NCBI GenBank assembly: GCA_034509735.1
Contig: JACGWO010000008.1
Span: 12,845,864 to 12,909,863, forward strand
DNA length: 64,000 bases
Origin: Sesamum alatum
Taxonomy: Eukaryota; Streptophyta; Magnoliopsida; Lamiales; Pedaliaceae
Direction of reading: 5' to 3'
Positions 14,327 through 26,490 of this stretch are shown here, piece after piece. Every line of letters starts with the position of its first letter. Position 1 is the first letter of the stretch. The notes below the pieces were generated by a model, which searched no databases, was not told the DNA's origin, and saw only the letters and a program-made list of their open reading frames with translations. Both the position numbers and the translations under genes were made by a program.

Positions 14327-15926
14327 TGAGTATTTATAGAAGATAGAATTTCCAATTCCTACTCAAACTCTTCTAAAGAGACACACTTTGACTAGGATTT
14401 TGACCTAGTCAAATCCTAGTCAAACTAGGCTTTGATTAAGTCAAATTAATCATGGCCCTTCATCTCATCAATCCCTTGATCAAATCTTGTCCATCCATTT
14501 TGATGGGCTTTATGGAATGGGCCTATTTAATTCTAAATTAAATAGTCCCATGGACTTTATATTAAATCCTATTTAATATACAAGCCCATTAATTTAATTA
14601 ATGGAATGGACTTTATTTAATTCTAAATTAAATAGTCCCATGGACTTTATATTAAATCCTATTTAATATACCAAGCCTATTAATTAATTCACCCTTTTAA
14701 TCTAATTAAAAGGGAAGCCCATGCTTTACAAAATCCATAAATCTAATTTATGAACTCAAGCCCAATCATTCCAAATAATCCATCGAGGCTTGAATCTCCA
14801 AGAAGTATAATTTAATTCCATTAAATTAAACATTCTCCCAAAATTAATTCTAAATTAATTCTCTTTCATTTGGTGTAGCGGGTGTGACTCTTTACGTTCA
14901 CCTTTCAGCTAGACTTGGACCTACTTCTTGTTATTTCATAACCAAAGTAGTCCGTTACCATGGGTGGCCATCTAGCAACGGTCCATGGCACTAGAGACTA
15001 GGTGAATATTTGGTGTGAACATTTAGACTCCGAGTTACATGCAGGTACGGTCCTACCGTTGCTCGATACGTACGGGTACGGTCCTACTGTCGCCTGTCTC
15101 CCGGCTTTTTGTCTAGGGCATGGAACTGGGCGTCGATTCCCATCCTTGACTAGGCAACTATGCTTAATGCTCGAGATAGGTTTGACTCTATGCAGGAAAT
15201 CCTTTCCCACTAGATCAAGTGCTATGGCCATAGGCTTTGTGAGTCTAAACCATCTCAGAGCGCATAGGAGATCTCGCTGTCATATCCTTTGACAGGGGAC
15301 AGATACTATTTTGGAATACACCGTTCTTACATACTCCGACTGCACTGGACAAGGCTTATGATGATCATGTGGTATAACGCGGTCAAATTTCACCAGATCC
15401 AAGATACAGCCTTAGTATGTAGGGGACTGCCGTGATCCTCAAGTCCGAGGACTAATCCCGTACTATCAGAATCGGGAATACGAGTCATACCGACCAAGCC
15501 CGAGTGGCTTCCATATGACGATTCCCGTGAGTCACCTCAGTCAGCAGCCACCTAGCTGGTTGACCCACTAACACTACATGGACGAGCCTCGTCACTTGTC
15601 GATGAAATGCGACTGTAGATGTTTAGTGCAAGTCTCAAATGGATTCTCGATGCCCTATCTCGAGATTCCTTTGACTTGGAGTATTTCAGACCGATTCGGC
15701 GAAACTGATTTCATGAACCTACCTCCAAGCGCAGTTCCAATTTTCCGAAATGTTATTTCAGTCTGTGGGCATTTGTTGTGACATCGAAACGATGCAAGCT
15801 GTAAGCACAACAAACTTATGCCTATGAATCCTTACTACATTCATTAACGTAATATTACTTGTTCAAAGATTGACGAATGGTTCTCAACAGCCAATACCAT
15901 TGACTTTTTGGTCACCTATTCTAACA
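13757..15926 (-). mobile_element. 3' LTR of element G
   Basis: 2170 bp, TG..CA in the plus reading (TGAAACGTTATGTGG to CCTATTCTAACA). Contains a (GT)n tract at 14296-14322 and a duplicated block with ATGGACTTTATATTAAATCC at about 14550 and 14640. The partner LTR has the same block duplication, so that duplication predates insertion. Confidence 0.93.
14296..14322. repeat. (GT)n microsatellite in the LTR of G
   Basis: GT run; the partner LTR has a shorter one near 22117, and the solo LTR at 54004 has longer ones at 54519 and 54567. Confidence 0.9.
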
Positions 15927-15940
15927 ATCTCCCACTTGAC
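15927..15940 (-). other. Polypurine tract of element G
   Basis: ATCTCCCACTTGAC on the plus strand, that is GTCAAGTGGGAGAT on the coding strand, directly adjoining the 3' LTR. Confidence 0.85.
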
Positions 15941-17060
15941 CATTAAGTCAATTACCCACTTTTTTCAGAATCCTCTGAGTATGAGTAATCTACGATACCA
16001 ACTAAGGTATTGTGAGTCCGCTTATATTTCCTTGCCGAAGTAATACGGTCTAACCGTGTTACCTCTATCCACCATTGCCTCCTAGAGATGGTGGTTTTCT
16101 AAGAATATTTTCGTGGATCTTGTGATGAGATCTCGTGCCAATACTTCCATAGCCAAGTTGCCTGCCATATAGGCAAGCATGGCTTGGCCATGCTAGGCGC
16201 CACGTCCATCCTATGGACGCGGTCTTCATCAGTGACCACTATCCGATGCACTCGTCATTGGCCTGACTGTGCATACCTTTGAGACTAACTTGTTTTCACT
16301 ATGCTCTGGAAGCTAGTATCGCTTTAGCCTTCCAATGAAACTCTCAACAGACGGTGCATCATGGACACATCTTTAGTCCTTATTCAGGTGCTAAGGATCG
16401 TTCTTGATTGCTGTCTTCAACCCCTCAGTGTATTACCGATTTCTGTTGAGTCATGCAAGAAACACACTCAACATCGGTTCCTATGCACCGAGTAAACATA
16501 TCATATGTTTGCCTAGGGTTAAAACGTAGGTGATACTCAACATCCAAGGCTTCTCATTAATCCACCGTGACTAAGTCTCGAATGACTTGATGCTTTATTC
16601 ATAGTATCTAAGCTTTCTCATCAGTCTTATCATGACTGAGTCTCGAACAACTTGTCCCTCTACATATCTGAGTTTTCTCATCAGTCTACCATGACTAAGT
16701 CTTTGGAAAGCTCAATTCATGAAGTGTATGTGGGAACCCTAAAATGTGATGGAGAATTTTCGTGAGTTACAGTTGTGTTTTAGTGATTCCTAATGTCTTG
16801 AGTTCATCCATAAATCAAGACATTACACACTTAAACACATGGAACACCATTTCTACTCCCAATGATCACCTACGTCGTTTAAGACTGAGTCATGCTCCAT
16901 ATGAGCTCGTCAAAACGAATATTCCAGTTATGCGGTGTTTCAAACCTTGTTTGAATTTCCTAGCGGATTCTATAGCTCCTCTCCATAAATCCTACTACGA
17001 TGTTCAACATCACGTTCCGCAGGTCATTTGGATTTCTATCCAAATTTGACCAAACATATC
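15941..17060 (-). pseudogene. Element G: very degenerate RT and RNase H
   Basis: Read on the minus strand, short islands still align with the pol of elements E and F in the right order. They include a WNIRFDELIW island (matching WNICFDEVIR of E) near 16920 and a RCIGTDVECVSCMTQQ island (matching the QCTRPDVAFALSVTSRYQ stretch) near 16460. A KLVSKVC.. stretch and an RDLITRSTKIFLENH island (matching the RSHHRSKHILRR stretch) follow near 16130. Frames change constantly and the YVDD box is not recognisable. The coding capacity is long dead. Confidence 0.65.
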
Positions 17061-18250
17061 CCGATCACTCGTACCGCTTACGACTTTCGGGTTCGTTCTT
17101 TAGGGAACTGGAATATGATCAATTAAGTAAGAAATGCGATTAACGTTTAACATTATTCTATCGTAAACCTATACAAACCAGACACCGGGTCTAATTTGTC
17201 TCCCACTAGTCCCTTGACGTATGTAGAATCCTTCTACATGCTCAAGGACTTTGTCGAGACACAGGCTTGCCAAACCATGGCTCCTTGTGCGTGACTCCTA
17301 GCAAAGTGCCACGTTCCTTACGTTGGCAATTTTCGAGTCTACGTCGACACGGGCTAAGGTAATTTGGTGAAACTTCGATCGATCTTCGTCCAACGAGACT
17401 CATCATTCCCTTTATTAGAGACCGTCATACTTGGCCTTTACAGGACATGTTTCATTGAGAATTTCATTCTCAACTTGGATGCTCAAGAGCTCCCACTAAA
17501 TACACAGCCTTTTTGATCCTATTATCGAAACAAGTTTAATTTTGCAACCATTTATGGTTCACCTCCTTAAGTCTAATTCCCAAACCTCCTATGGGACCTG
17601 TAGACTGTTGAACCCTCTTATGGTCTTGTGTATTAGTAACCTACAGTTGTCTTATTGGATCCCTTCCAATAGACTATTTGGTAGGCCTACTTCATCCAAC
17701 AAAGTGCTTTGGGACTTTCTTCTTCATAAAAGACTTGTAAATTTAGTCGATTCGAATCATCTATTTCTAGATTCATCAAACTTTCCAATTTACTTATCTT
17801 TTAATAAGAGGAAACGTCCTAGGTGTTGCAGATGCCAAATCTGTAAGTTAGTCTTGATTAATCCATTTAGATAATTTAAATTTTGAGTATCCATGGGATG
17901 GTATTTTAGGAATTTACGTGCAAACACTAGCAAACATGAAACAATATTCAATAATTTTGTCGATCAAATATGTATGAAATAAAACCTTGATCCAACAAAG
18001 AGACATACTTTTGATCATGCTAGATTACGTAATTCCTAACACGATCATCATTATGGGCCTAACAAGTCTCTAGTCCTTATCAGCAACGGACCTTGCCATT
18101 GTTGAATCCTAGAACTGTTCTTGGCTTTTAAGTCCTTATTCACTTTCTGCAAACCACCTGCAGATTAGTGACAGGAATGGCATCAAATACCAAATAGAGT
18201 AAAAGTGATCATGTCAATACTCAATATCAAATTTTACCTACACTGGAGAG
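17061..18250 (-). other. Element G internal region, probable remains of protease and integrase
   Basis: Lies between gag and RT remnants, where protease and integrase belong. I could not align a convincing motif. The segment is far shorter than needed for a complete set, so deletions are likely. Confidence 0.4.
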
Positions 18251-18960
18251 GAGTTTAGGATACTCCCTTTTCCAATGGCCCTCTTTACGGCAGTGAATGC
18301 TTACTTTCTTAGAAATTTATAAAATTGACTGGTTGAACCTTTTGCTCTTTCCTTTACCTCCACTTTGTGTTGTAAAGGAACAACACTTGAAGTGCTTAAT
18401 AGTTGATGTCACCTTACCCTTCTTCCTCTTTTGGCGTCTGGCACCCTTGCCTTTCGCTATGGAGGTTGAAGCCTCTCCTACTAGTACCGACGGTGCAGAT
18501 TTTGCAATCGTTGCCTCGTACTAGGCCAACATAATTACCAACCTATGAAGATCTTTTCTAAGCTCGTTCATGTTTGATAATTAATGGTTCGTAGGAAGAA
18601 GGAAGAGACTAAAGGATCATGTCAATGTACGTCTCTATTTCAAGACTGACGTGGAGATCTTTTGAGCTTCTCCACTAGGGATTACATCATCACTCCATGT
18701 TTTTTGTACAGACATCCCTTCCGTCATCTTAGCTTCAAAAACGCCTTCGTTGCATTTTACCCTACATGCTGGTCCGGGACCATATACACATGATGTAAAC
18801 GAAGTATAGTTTGAGCCAACATCATTATATCCTACTTGCCAGTGGTCGACCTTCAACCTTTGAACGCCAAGCATTGCTTTAGTTGTCGACACCTCCGGCA
18901 AGGGCTGAGGAACGTCCTCATCCGCTATGTGAGTTACGGTTCTGGAAATCTAAGACCATC
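18250..18960 (-). pseudogene. Element G: gag remnant
   Basis: The minus strand reads YEATIAKSAPSVLVGEASTS followed by a lysine/arginine-rich ARRQKRKKGK stretch (about 18540-18400). This is the same gag linker as in element E (LIGEASTSKANGKRAKRRKR near 53625). The zinc knuckle is degraded (KCCSF.. near 18380). Gag would form the cytoplasmic virus-like particle. No intact frame remains. Confidence 0.75.
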
Positions 18961-20390
18961 TTAAGATTTCGCAGTCAATTCATGTAATTGGTTCCCTTTT
19001 AAGAAGCCTCTTAGTAATGTGTTTGGTGGATTCTTAGACATTCACAATATATATATATATATATATATATAAAGTAGAAAATAATAAGCAGAATGAAGTA
19101 ATATTTTGGTTAAGTCTCGGTCTTTAGTCCTTAACCCCTCCCACTATTTCTACGAAAACACGACACTCTCAAATGTTGTTTTCGAGAAATCCTAGTGGGC
19201 TCGGGATCCACAACGATCTCTCCCATACCGCGCTTTTACGATTCGCATGGAAAAAGAACCTGTGGGAGGTATTCCATACCATTCTCGTTCCACGAGATTC
19301 CCAAGATAATTGCCTCACCCTTTCATGTGATCCCGAGGACTCCAAGCGAATCACGTTATTCGGGCGTTAGACCCGACCCATCAACCCGATTCATAGACCC
19401 ACTGCTACCTCCATGACTCGTGAGACAGGTAACAGCAGTCTACTCCTCGTTCATGACAAAGTGCAGCTTCTTTTAAGCACGATAGTCGTGCCACGACTCG
19501 TGAGACCACGCTATCGACCTAAAAGATCTGCCTCACTTTGCCCTGGATGGAAGGCTTGGACAGACTCCCAGAGTCCTAGTCCATTTATTAAGGGTCTATA
19601 TTTAGCTTGGTTCAACCAAGTGAGAGTTTTGATAGAACGAGACCTCATCACATATTAAGTGCATTGCATGCGTTATAGCACAAATATTCTAAGCATGAAT
19701 GTAAACATTCATAACCATATAGAATACTCATAAGCATATAAAACGCATCGCATGCAAAATAAAGCCTAGCACGCCCCTGTAGGATGATCACAAGCCCAAA
19801 CCTATGCGACCCACTGAACCCACAGTGGATCTATGGTCAATCTAAGGGTAGGCCCTATGCTATTACAAGGTTTAATAACCCATTACATGCAATGGGTCTT
19901 GTAAGTCCTCTTTATCTTCTTGGGCTCTCCATCGTGGGCCTACACCGGGCCTCTTCTCCATGGATCCTCCGTGGGCCATCTGATGGCTACTCTATGGGCA
20001 TTCAACACCTTGGGCTTGTCTTCTCTTGCAGCTTTTATTTACAAAAATAAAATCTCACCCCTAATTCTACTCTCATGACATCATAAAATAAGAAACCCCA
20101 ATTAAATATTTGGGGGGAGTACATTAGGAGGGAGAGAGAAAGCCTTATTATTCCAAGGCAACTAGAAGAGAGAGAGAGAGAGAGAAGAAAATAAAGAGGC
20201 ACACAGGCCACAACCCAACAAGCGAATATAAATAAACCATACATGCGGTCTAGGGGCTTTGTGATCATCCTTCATCAATCCAATTAACACAAATAGCACA
20301 GATACATATATTATGTAAAACATGCTATTCAAACATCCATGATATCCCATACCATAAAATAAATGCAGAAATTACATTTAAAATATTCAC
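18961..20390 (-). other. Element G internal region, unassigned leader or upstream gag
   Basis: Contains a TA repeat at 19050-19071, GA repeats near 20167-20185 and a stretch with two GACTCGTGAGAC repeats (about 19413 and 19496). No protein family is recognised in any frame. Probably untranslated leader or decayed gag N-terminus. Confidence 0.4.
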
Positions 20391-21450
20391 ACCAAACATT
20401 GGATAATAGTGAAACTATGCACAATGATTTTTGTTGGAAAATCCTTTTCTATAATTAACAAGGCAATATTAATTCTAGGAAATATAAAAACTCAACCAAA
20501 ATCAAAATGCCCCAAGTTAATTAATTCAGAAAAATTCCCAGAATAATACAGAAAAATTAGATTTTCTGAAAATGCACGAAAACAACCAAAACACTGAAAA
20601 ACGGTCCAGCACCGCCGGCCAGGCGCGCAACCTACACAGGATGCGCGCCTGCGCTCGCACGGGCCCTCGCCCGCGCGCGCCTGCTGTCTGCTGTGCGGCT
20701 TCCCTGTCGGCCACCACCGTTTTTCCTATTTAAATGTTTTCTTGCAAATAATTTTCTGAAACACAAAAACCAATAAATCAAGAATATGCCTATATGTTCA
20801 AGAATTCCAAAATCCAACATTTGTGCAATATTAATACGTGTCAAGATCTACTCATGCTCAAGCCATAAAATAACCATGATGTCCAACATCATAAAACGTA
20901 GAAATTAATGCAAAATTTCACATTTAAATCTTGATCATTGGTGCAACAATTGCAAGAATTAAATCTTGTTAGGAAATCATTTCTTCATCAACCAAGCAAT
21001 ATTTATTTTAGAAAATTCCAAATTTCAAAAATAAATATTCTAAGTCAATGAGTTCAGAATAATGCAGAAAATATCATAAAAATAATTCAGTAAAAATAAT
21101 TTTGAAAAATGAGCTAAAAAACGGGAGAAAATGGAAAACGGCATAGCCGGCCGGCCAGGCGCGCACGCGCGTCCAGCATAGACGGCCGCACCTGCCATGC
21201 GCGCGCCCAGCACACGCCTGCGCCTAGCGCTTGCGCACTCACTGTTCGCGCATGTTGGGCGCGCTGGCCGGGCGCGCGCAGGCCCTTGCCTGCACACGCG
21301 CCAGCCGCGCCCCTGTGCGCGCGACCAGCGTGCTGCTGCTGCCGGTTCGCCGTTTTTCACTCTTTTTTCGACTTTTCATGCTATTTTCTGAACCACAAGA
21401 TAAATTCAACCCAAGAACATGTAAAAACATATTCAAGAAAACCAAGATCT
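20391..21450 (-). repeat. Two imperfect ~530-bp tandem repeats with GC-rich cores in the leader of G
   Basis: Two units share the same order: an ATTG..CAA stretch, GGAAATCNTTTCTTCAT-like sequence, a CAGAATAATGCAGAAA-like block, then a GC-rich core (20606-20715 and 21143-21350) beginning GCCGGCCAGGCGCGC, then AATTTTCTGAACCACAA-like sequence. The GC cores are packed with CGCGC and GCGCGC in otherwise AT-rich DNA. They sit between the primer-binding site and gag, so they are leader sequence. Open frames over the cores reflect GC bias only. Confidence 0.7.
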
Positions 21451-21578
21451 AAAATCTCATGCAAAATTAAACGCCAATCAAGATCTACGCTAAACACGCT
21501 ATAAACGTAAATTAAAACACGTTTATCATGCTTAAATGCACATAGCACATAGAATTCTAGGTCTATACACCGAACCGG

Positions 21579-21590
21579 TCTCTGATACCA
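21579..21590 (-). other. Primer-binding site of element G (initiator tRNA-Met type)
   Basis: The minus strand reads TGGTATCAGAGA one base from the inner end of the 5' LTR. The plant copia consensus is TGGTATCAGAGC, complementary to initiator methionine tRNA. Confidence 0.9.
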
Positions 21591-21591
21591 C

Positions 21592-23702
21592 TGCAACGTT
21601 ATGTGGATCGTCCCGAGAGATGAACGCGAATAGCGGAAGCGCGAAAGATTGCATAATAAAAATTGCAAAGCATAATTAAATGGAATTTAAACCATGCATA
21701 ACATACATAAACGAATCAAGGGGTGTGACCTTGATTCTCCCGGGCGTTCAGTGTATCTCATGTTCAACCAAACACAACATGGAGGTCATAGAATTTGAAC
21801 CAAAAAACATAATTAAAGAACCTACCCGGTTGTAGTTTTGTCTTCGTTCGGCTACAAGCATTGTTCCAAGATCTCAAGAAAGAGACCCTCTAAATCATCT
21901 CACTCGCTACAGCGGAAAGCAAACAACCCTTGTGCTAGCAAGAAATTATTTAGGGAGAAGAGACATCGATACACGCTATCAATTAACGCAATCGACGTCT
22001 CTTATGTTCTAACTTGAATAAATCAAGAAGAACAAAGTAGAAATCTTGGAGAGTGAAGAAGAGGGATGGACGAAATTGAGAGAGCATGATGAGATGAGAG
22101 TTGTAGAGATTAGTAGGTGTGTGTGTGTGTGTGTTTTTGAGTATTTATAGAAGATAGAATTTCTTATTCCTACTCAAACTCTTCTAAAGAGACACACTTT
22201 GACTAGGATTTTGACCTAGTCAAATCCTAGTCAAACTAGGCTTTGATTAAGTCAAATTAATCATGGCCCTTCGTCTCATCAATCCCTTGATCAAATCTTG
22301 TCCATCCATTTTGATGGGCTTTATGGAATGGGCCTATTTAATTCTAAATTAAATAGTCCCATGGACTTTACATTAAATCCTATTTAATATACAAGCCCAT
22401 TAATTTAATTAATGGAATGGACTTTATTTAATTCTAAATTAAATAGTCCCATGGACTTTATATTAAATCCTATTTAATATACCAAGCCCATTAATTAATT
22501 CACCCTTTTAATCTAATTAAAAAGGAAGCTCATGCTTTATAAAATCCATAAATCTAATTTATGAACTCAAGCCTAATTATTCCAAATAATCCATCGAGGC
22601 TTGAATCTCCAAGAAGTATAATTTAATTCCATTAAATAAAACATTCTCCTGAAATTAATTCCAAATTAATTCCCTTTCATTTGGTGTAGCGGGTGTGACT
22701 CTTTAGGTTCACCTTTCAGCTAGACTTGGACCTACTTCTTGTTATTTCATAACCAAAGTAGTCCGTTACCATGGGTGGCCATCTACCAATGGTCTATGGC
22801 ACTAGAGACTAGGTGAATATTTGGTGTGAACATTTAGGCTCTGAGTTACATACCGTCGCTCGATACATACGGGTACGGTCCTACTAGATATGGGCATGGA
22901 ATTGGGCGTTGGTTCCCATCCTTGACTAGGCAACTATGCTTAATGCTCGAGATAGGTTTGACTCTATGCAGGAAATCCTTTCCCACTAGATCAAGTGCTA
23001 TGGTCATTGACTTTATGAGTCTAAACCATCTCAGAGCGCATAGGAGATCTCGCTGTCATATCCTTTGACAAGGGACAGATTCTATCTTGGAATACACCGT
23101 TCTTACATACTCCGACTGCACTGGACAAGGCTTATGATGACCATGTAGTGTAACGCGGTCAAATTTCACCAGATCTAAGATACAGCCTTAGTATGTAGGG
23201 GATTGCCATGATCCTCAAGTCCGAGGACTAATCCCGTACTATCAAAATCGGGAATACGAGTTATACCGACCAAGACCGAGTGGCTTCCATATGACGATTT
23301 CCACGAGTCACCTCAGTCAGCAGCCACCTAGCTGGTTGACCCACTAACACTACATGGACGAGCCTCGTCACTTGTCGATGAAATGCGACTGCAGATGCTT
23401 ACTGCAAGTCTCAAACGGATTCTCGATGCCCTGTCTCGAGATTCCTTTGACTTGGAGTATTTCAGACCGATTCGGCGAAACGGATTTCATGAACCTACCT
23501 CCAAGCGCAGTTTCAATTTCCAGAAATGTTATTTTAGTCTGTGGGCATTTGTTGTGACATCGAAACGATGCAAGTAAGCACAACAAACTTATGCCTATGA
23601 ATCCTTATTACATTCATTAACATAAATATTACTTGTTCAAAGATTGGCGAATGGTTCTCAGAACAGTCAATACCATTGACTTTCTGGTCACCTATTCTAA
23701 CA
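21592..23702 (-). mobile_element. 5' LTR of element G
   Basis: 2111 bp. The plus reading starts TGCAACGTTATGTGGATCG next to the primer-binding site and ends GGTCACCTATTCTAACA before the ATGGG duplication. It is largely collinear with the partner LTR. One clear difference is a ~40-bp shorter segment near 22855-22890 (CATACCGTCGCTCGATAC). Confidence 0.93.
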
Positions 23703-24441
23703 ATGGGCTTGCAAATTAAAATGATTAATTTGTGCGGTAGGCTTGGTGAAGTGTTGGGCCTAGAATTAATTTAAGTGTTAAATTAAACTAGAGCCCCTTC
23801 CATTTGGACCAAGTCCTAGCCGCCACTTAGGCTTATGGAAAGGGGGTTGGTGGCTTTTAGTCAATGTGTGTTATTGCACAAAGGGTATGCTTTCTTACTA
23901 TATGGTATAAGATATAATACTTGCATTTACCACCTCCAAATGCCAACTCAACCCACTCCACTTCTCATTGTTGTCTCTCCCGCTCTCATACTCTCTCCAA
24001 GCTTGATTCCTGAACTAGTTTCAAGATATCAAAATCGAGAACAAGATATATTAATTCATAGTATTGTTTTGTGGTGTTTCTTTTGATTAGGAAAACATTT
24101 CTAATCTGTAAAAGAGGAGAACTCATTTACTCTAGCAAGAAAAAGTACATCTTTCCATTCGTGTGGTGTGGACAACATAGGAGAGGCGAAGCTTGATGCC
24201 TTGCGAGGGCTACGTCTGAATCGGATTCGGGAAGCTCCTATCGCTGTTGTTACTTGACTTTCATTGGAAGGTACTTCTATTTATTTATTTGTTCAGCGAT
24301 TTATATTTTACATTATGCCACACTTATGAGTGCTTGAACGTTTAGGAACTGGATCCAATCCCGTGTTTGATGCATGTTTTAGATTTGTTTTTACCGTGTT
24401 TAGTGGGTTGTATCGCTCCGCGGTCTATAACCTTCCTTTCA
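23703..24441 (+). mobile_element. 3' LTR of element A, right part
   Basis: Begins with the second ATGGG copy and continues the LTR interrupted at 13756. It contains the late-LTR landmarks CTCTAGCAAGAAAAAG and GTGTGGTGTGGACAAC (24133-24175). It ends near CCTTCCTTTCA at about 24441, matching the GTCCTTCA end of sibling LTRs. The last 150 bp are diverged, so the exact end is uncertain. Confidence 0.82.
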
Positions 24442-24559
24442 AGAAGAAAATGTTGAAGCTAAGGGAATATCCCATGACTACGGTGGAGTATAAGGTGAGC
24501 ACATGGGCTCTTTTTTTGGATTTGGGGGGATCCCTGGCACTCTACAGGGCTTTTGATTC

Positions 24560-25260
24560 ATCAGTACCCTAGAGGGACATGTCTACAGGTTTGCCACTGA
24601 ACTCTGTTGTTGTTGAGATTATTCAAAACAACATTTAGAGGTGGCGTGCTGGTACTAGATCGGAGATTGCTCAAATTGTGAAGATTCTGCCACCAATCAA
24701 TGAGGGGCAGAATTAAGTTATTTGGAGGTCTCCTCAAGGACAACTCATTACAACTACAACATACAAAATCTTCAAACTTGATGGGGAAGTGGTGCTTTGG
24801 GCAACTCTATTTAGAGGCCATTTAAAATTGCTAGAACCAGTCTATACTTTGGTTAGCTATCTTGTGTGAGGAGCAGGTTTTGGAATCTCACTAATCACTA
24901 TCATCACTTTTTCCAGTGTTTCTTCTCGAGGAGATGCTTGCCTATTCTACAACACGAGTTAGATTTCATTCACTATACCTGGATTGGACGCTTGGTATTC
25001 AATGGGCGTCCTTGAGATGGAAATAAACGACATCTTCAGGAGGCTCGGTCTAAACCGGAGGGGTAGCTAGGTTGATTATTGAACATATTAAACTAGGAAT
25101 ATTGAGTGACAACTTGAAAGTTTGTCTACAGTCTTCTACTTTGTATATAACTTGGAGGATTGTTTGGGTTGATTGAGACACTTTTATGGGGTGTTGTGAG
25201 TAGGAACACCACTATTGTACTCGTACTATTCTTTTTCTCGGAAGAGCTTTAGGCAACATT
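24560..25260 (+). pseudogene. LINE (L1-type) ORF2 3' end, zf-RVT region remnant
   Basis: In shifting frames the plus strand matches the C-terminal zinc-binding region found after RT in plant LINEs. Examples are RAGTRSEIAQIVKILPP at about 24640, then VIWRSPQGQLITTTTYKIF near 24718 and VVLWATLFRGHLKLL. Further on come SRRCLPILQHELDF near 24930 and a ..YNLEDCLG.. end near 25150. The RT domain is not next to it, so the LINE is truncated. Identification rests on spacing and residue pattern recalled from plant LINE proteins. Confidence 0.6.
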
Positions 25261-25980
25261 AAATTCAAACTTTAGAACGACGATCAAAGAGTCAAAGCGC
25301 TTTGATTTGCGGTCGATCCAACCAAGGAATACCTTTCACCTAGAATTGCAGTGCCAGTTGCAGACCCAGGATAATCTTTCAGTTGTAACTAGAGCTAGAG
25401 CAGCGAGGGAACTGACTCTCGGGTGAGAGGCAGAAACGAAACAACTAGCAACGAGTTAGCAATGGGAGGGAAGTGCCTTAGTCAATTCCTAGTCATGGGC
25501 CCAAAATCCTATAAACCATGAGGGCCTAGGACATAGTTGGGACTAAGGTACTTCTCTCACAAAGAGAGAGCCGCGAGAGTGAGTGATCCTCGGGTAAGGA
25601 GCACAAACGGGGGAGCTAAGCGCGTAGAGCGTGTTGAGCGTTCTGGTCCGGTGAACGGCCCTCCGACTTTCTTGTTTTAAATGTAGCTAAAGCAAAACAA
25701 TTGAAGTTGATAAAAACTTCGATTCTAAATCACCGAATCTTTCATCCAACCTTGGTCTTTTTTGCACAACACAAGGGATGCGGTAGTTGAACCGATTTTA
25801 AAGGCTTGATATAATGCTATGCAATAACATGCATAGAAAATATTAGGCATGATTCCTTTTTCTGTTTGGTGGTGGTACTTTTTTTTGGGGGAGAGGGGCG
25901 GGGGGAATACGCGAGACAACTTCAAATTAATACATATTAAATGACCTTTTCATTTCTTAGAAAACTATAATATTTACTTA
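25261..25980. other. No gene recognised
   Basis: Mixed-composition sequence with two loosely repeated phrases (CTCTCGGGTGAGAGGCAGAAACG at 25417 and CCTCGGGTAAGGAGCACAAACG at 25588) and an A/G-rich tail. No coding similarity or terminal repeats seen. Confidence 0.4.
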
Positions 25981-26262
25981 TCTATACTATATATTAAGGG
26001 AGAGAACCTTTTTGGTGTCTCTCCCATTTTTAGTCTATTTTTATAACATCTAATTTATTTTCTATTTTATTTTTCATCTAACTTCTCATTCCCTACTATA
26101 TTTTGATAGTTTTTTTTTTAATTTTCATGCATCTTTATTTATAAATGTAATATTAATTTATTTAGATATACTTTATTAAATAATAAATATTTTACAAATA
26201 TTTTAGTTTAAAATAAGATTATAGAAGTTGCACACACATAGGATTGTGCCACAAATTACTAG
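25981..26262 (+). mobile_element. Non-autonomous Helitron-like element, copy 1
   Basis: Starts with TC (TCTATACTATATATTAAGG) after an A. It ends ACAAATTACTAG, preceded by a short GC-containing imperfect hairpin region (GCACACACATAGGATTGTGC). TC at the 5' end, a subterminal hairpin and terminal CTAG without TSD are the Helitron signature. No Rep/helicase coding sequence, so it would rely on another element. Confidence 0.6.
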
Positions 26263-26483
26263 CACTGTATATTAAGGGAGAGCACCTCTTTTGTGTCTCT
26301 CCGGATTTTAGTCTGTTTATTTATATATTTCATTTACTTTTTTTTTGTCAACCATTTTTTGACAAATTTAATATTAATTTATTATTTTATATATACTTTA
26401 TTAAATAATAAAATTTTATAAATATTTTTATTCTAGATAGTATTATAAAAATTGCACACACATTGGGTGCCACAAATTACTAG
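26263..26483 (+). mobile_element. Helitron-like element, copy 2 in tandem, 5' end slightly shortened
   Basis: Repeats the copy 1 sequence (TATATTAAGGGAGAGCACC and TTATTAAATAATAAAATTTTATAAATATTTT) and ends GTGCCACAAATTACTAG at 26483 followed by T. It directly abuts the CTAG of copy 1, a head-to-tail arrangement. Confidence 0.6.
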
Positions 26484-26490
26484 TATATAT

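Larger units (their letters stand above)
13757..23702 (-). mobile_element. Full-length copia element G (9946 bp), minus strand, nested in the LTR of A
   Basis: Two LTRs in the same orientation (13757-15926 and 21592-23702) flank an internal region. A primer-binding site lies beside the right LTR and a polypurine tract beside the left one. The 5-bp TSD is ATGGG. The orientation is minus, because TGTTAGAATAGGTGACC reads leftwards from 23702. The internal domain holds only degenerate gag and RT/RNase H and a long leader with GC-rich repeats. The LTR pair looks about 94-96% similar by eye, much better kept than the coding part. Such an element would depend on enzymes supplied by relatives. Confidence 0.95.

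Noticed and set aside
13757..15926. Inverted LTR at 13757 as a solo LTR
   Set aside because: The polypurine tract at 15927, a partner LTR at 21592-23702 with primer-binding site, and ATGGG on both outer sides show a full-length element.
20526..21504. Several 60-106-codon open frames on both strands, rich in Arg, Ala and Pro
   Set aside because: They overlie the GC-rich leader cores of element G on both strands at once, which is what composition alone gives; no domain recognisable.
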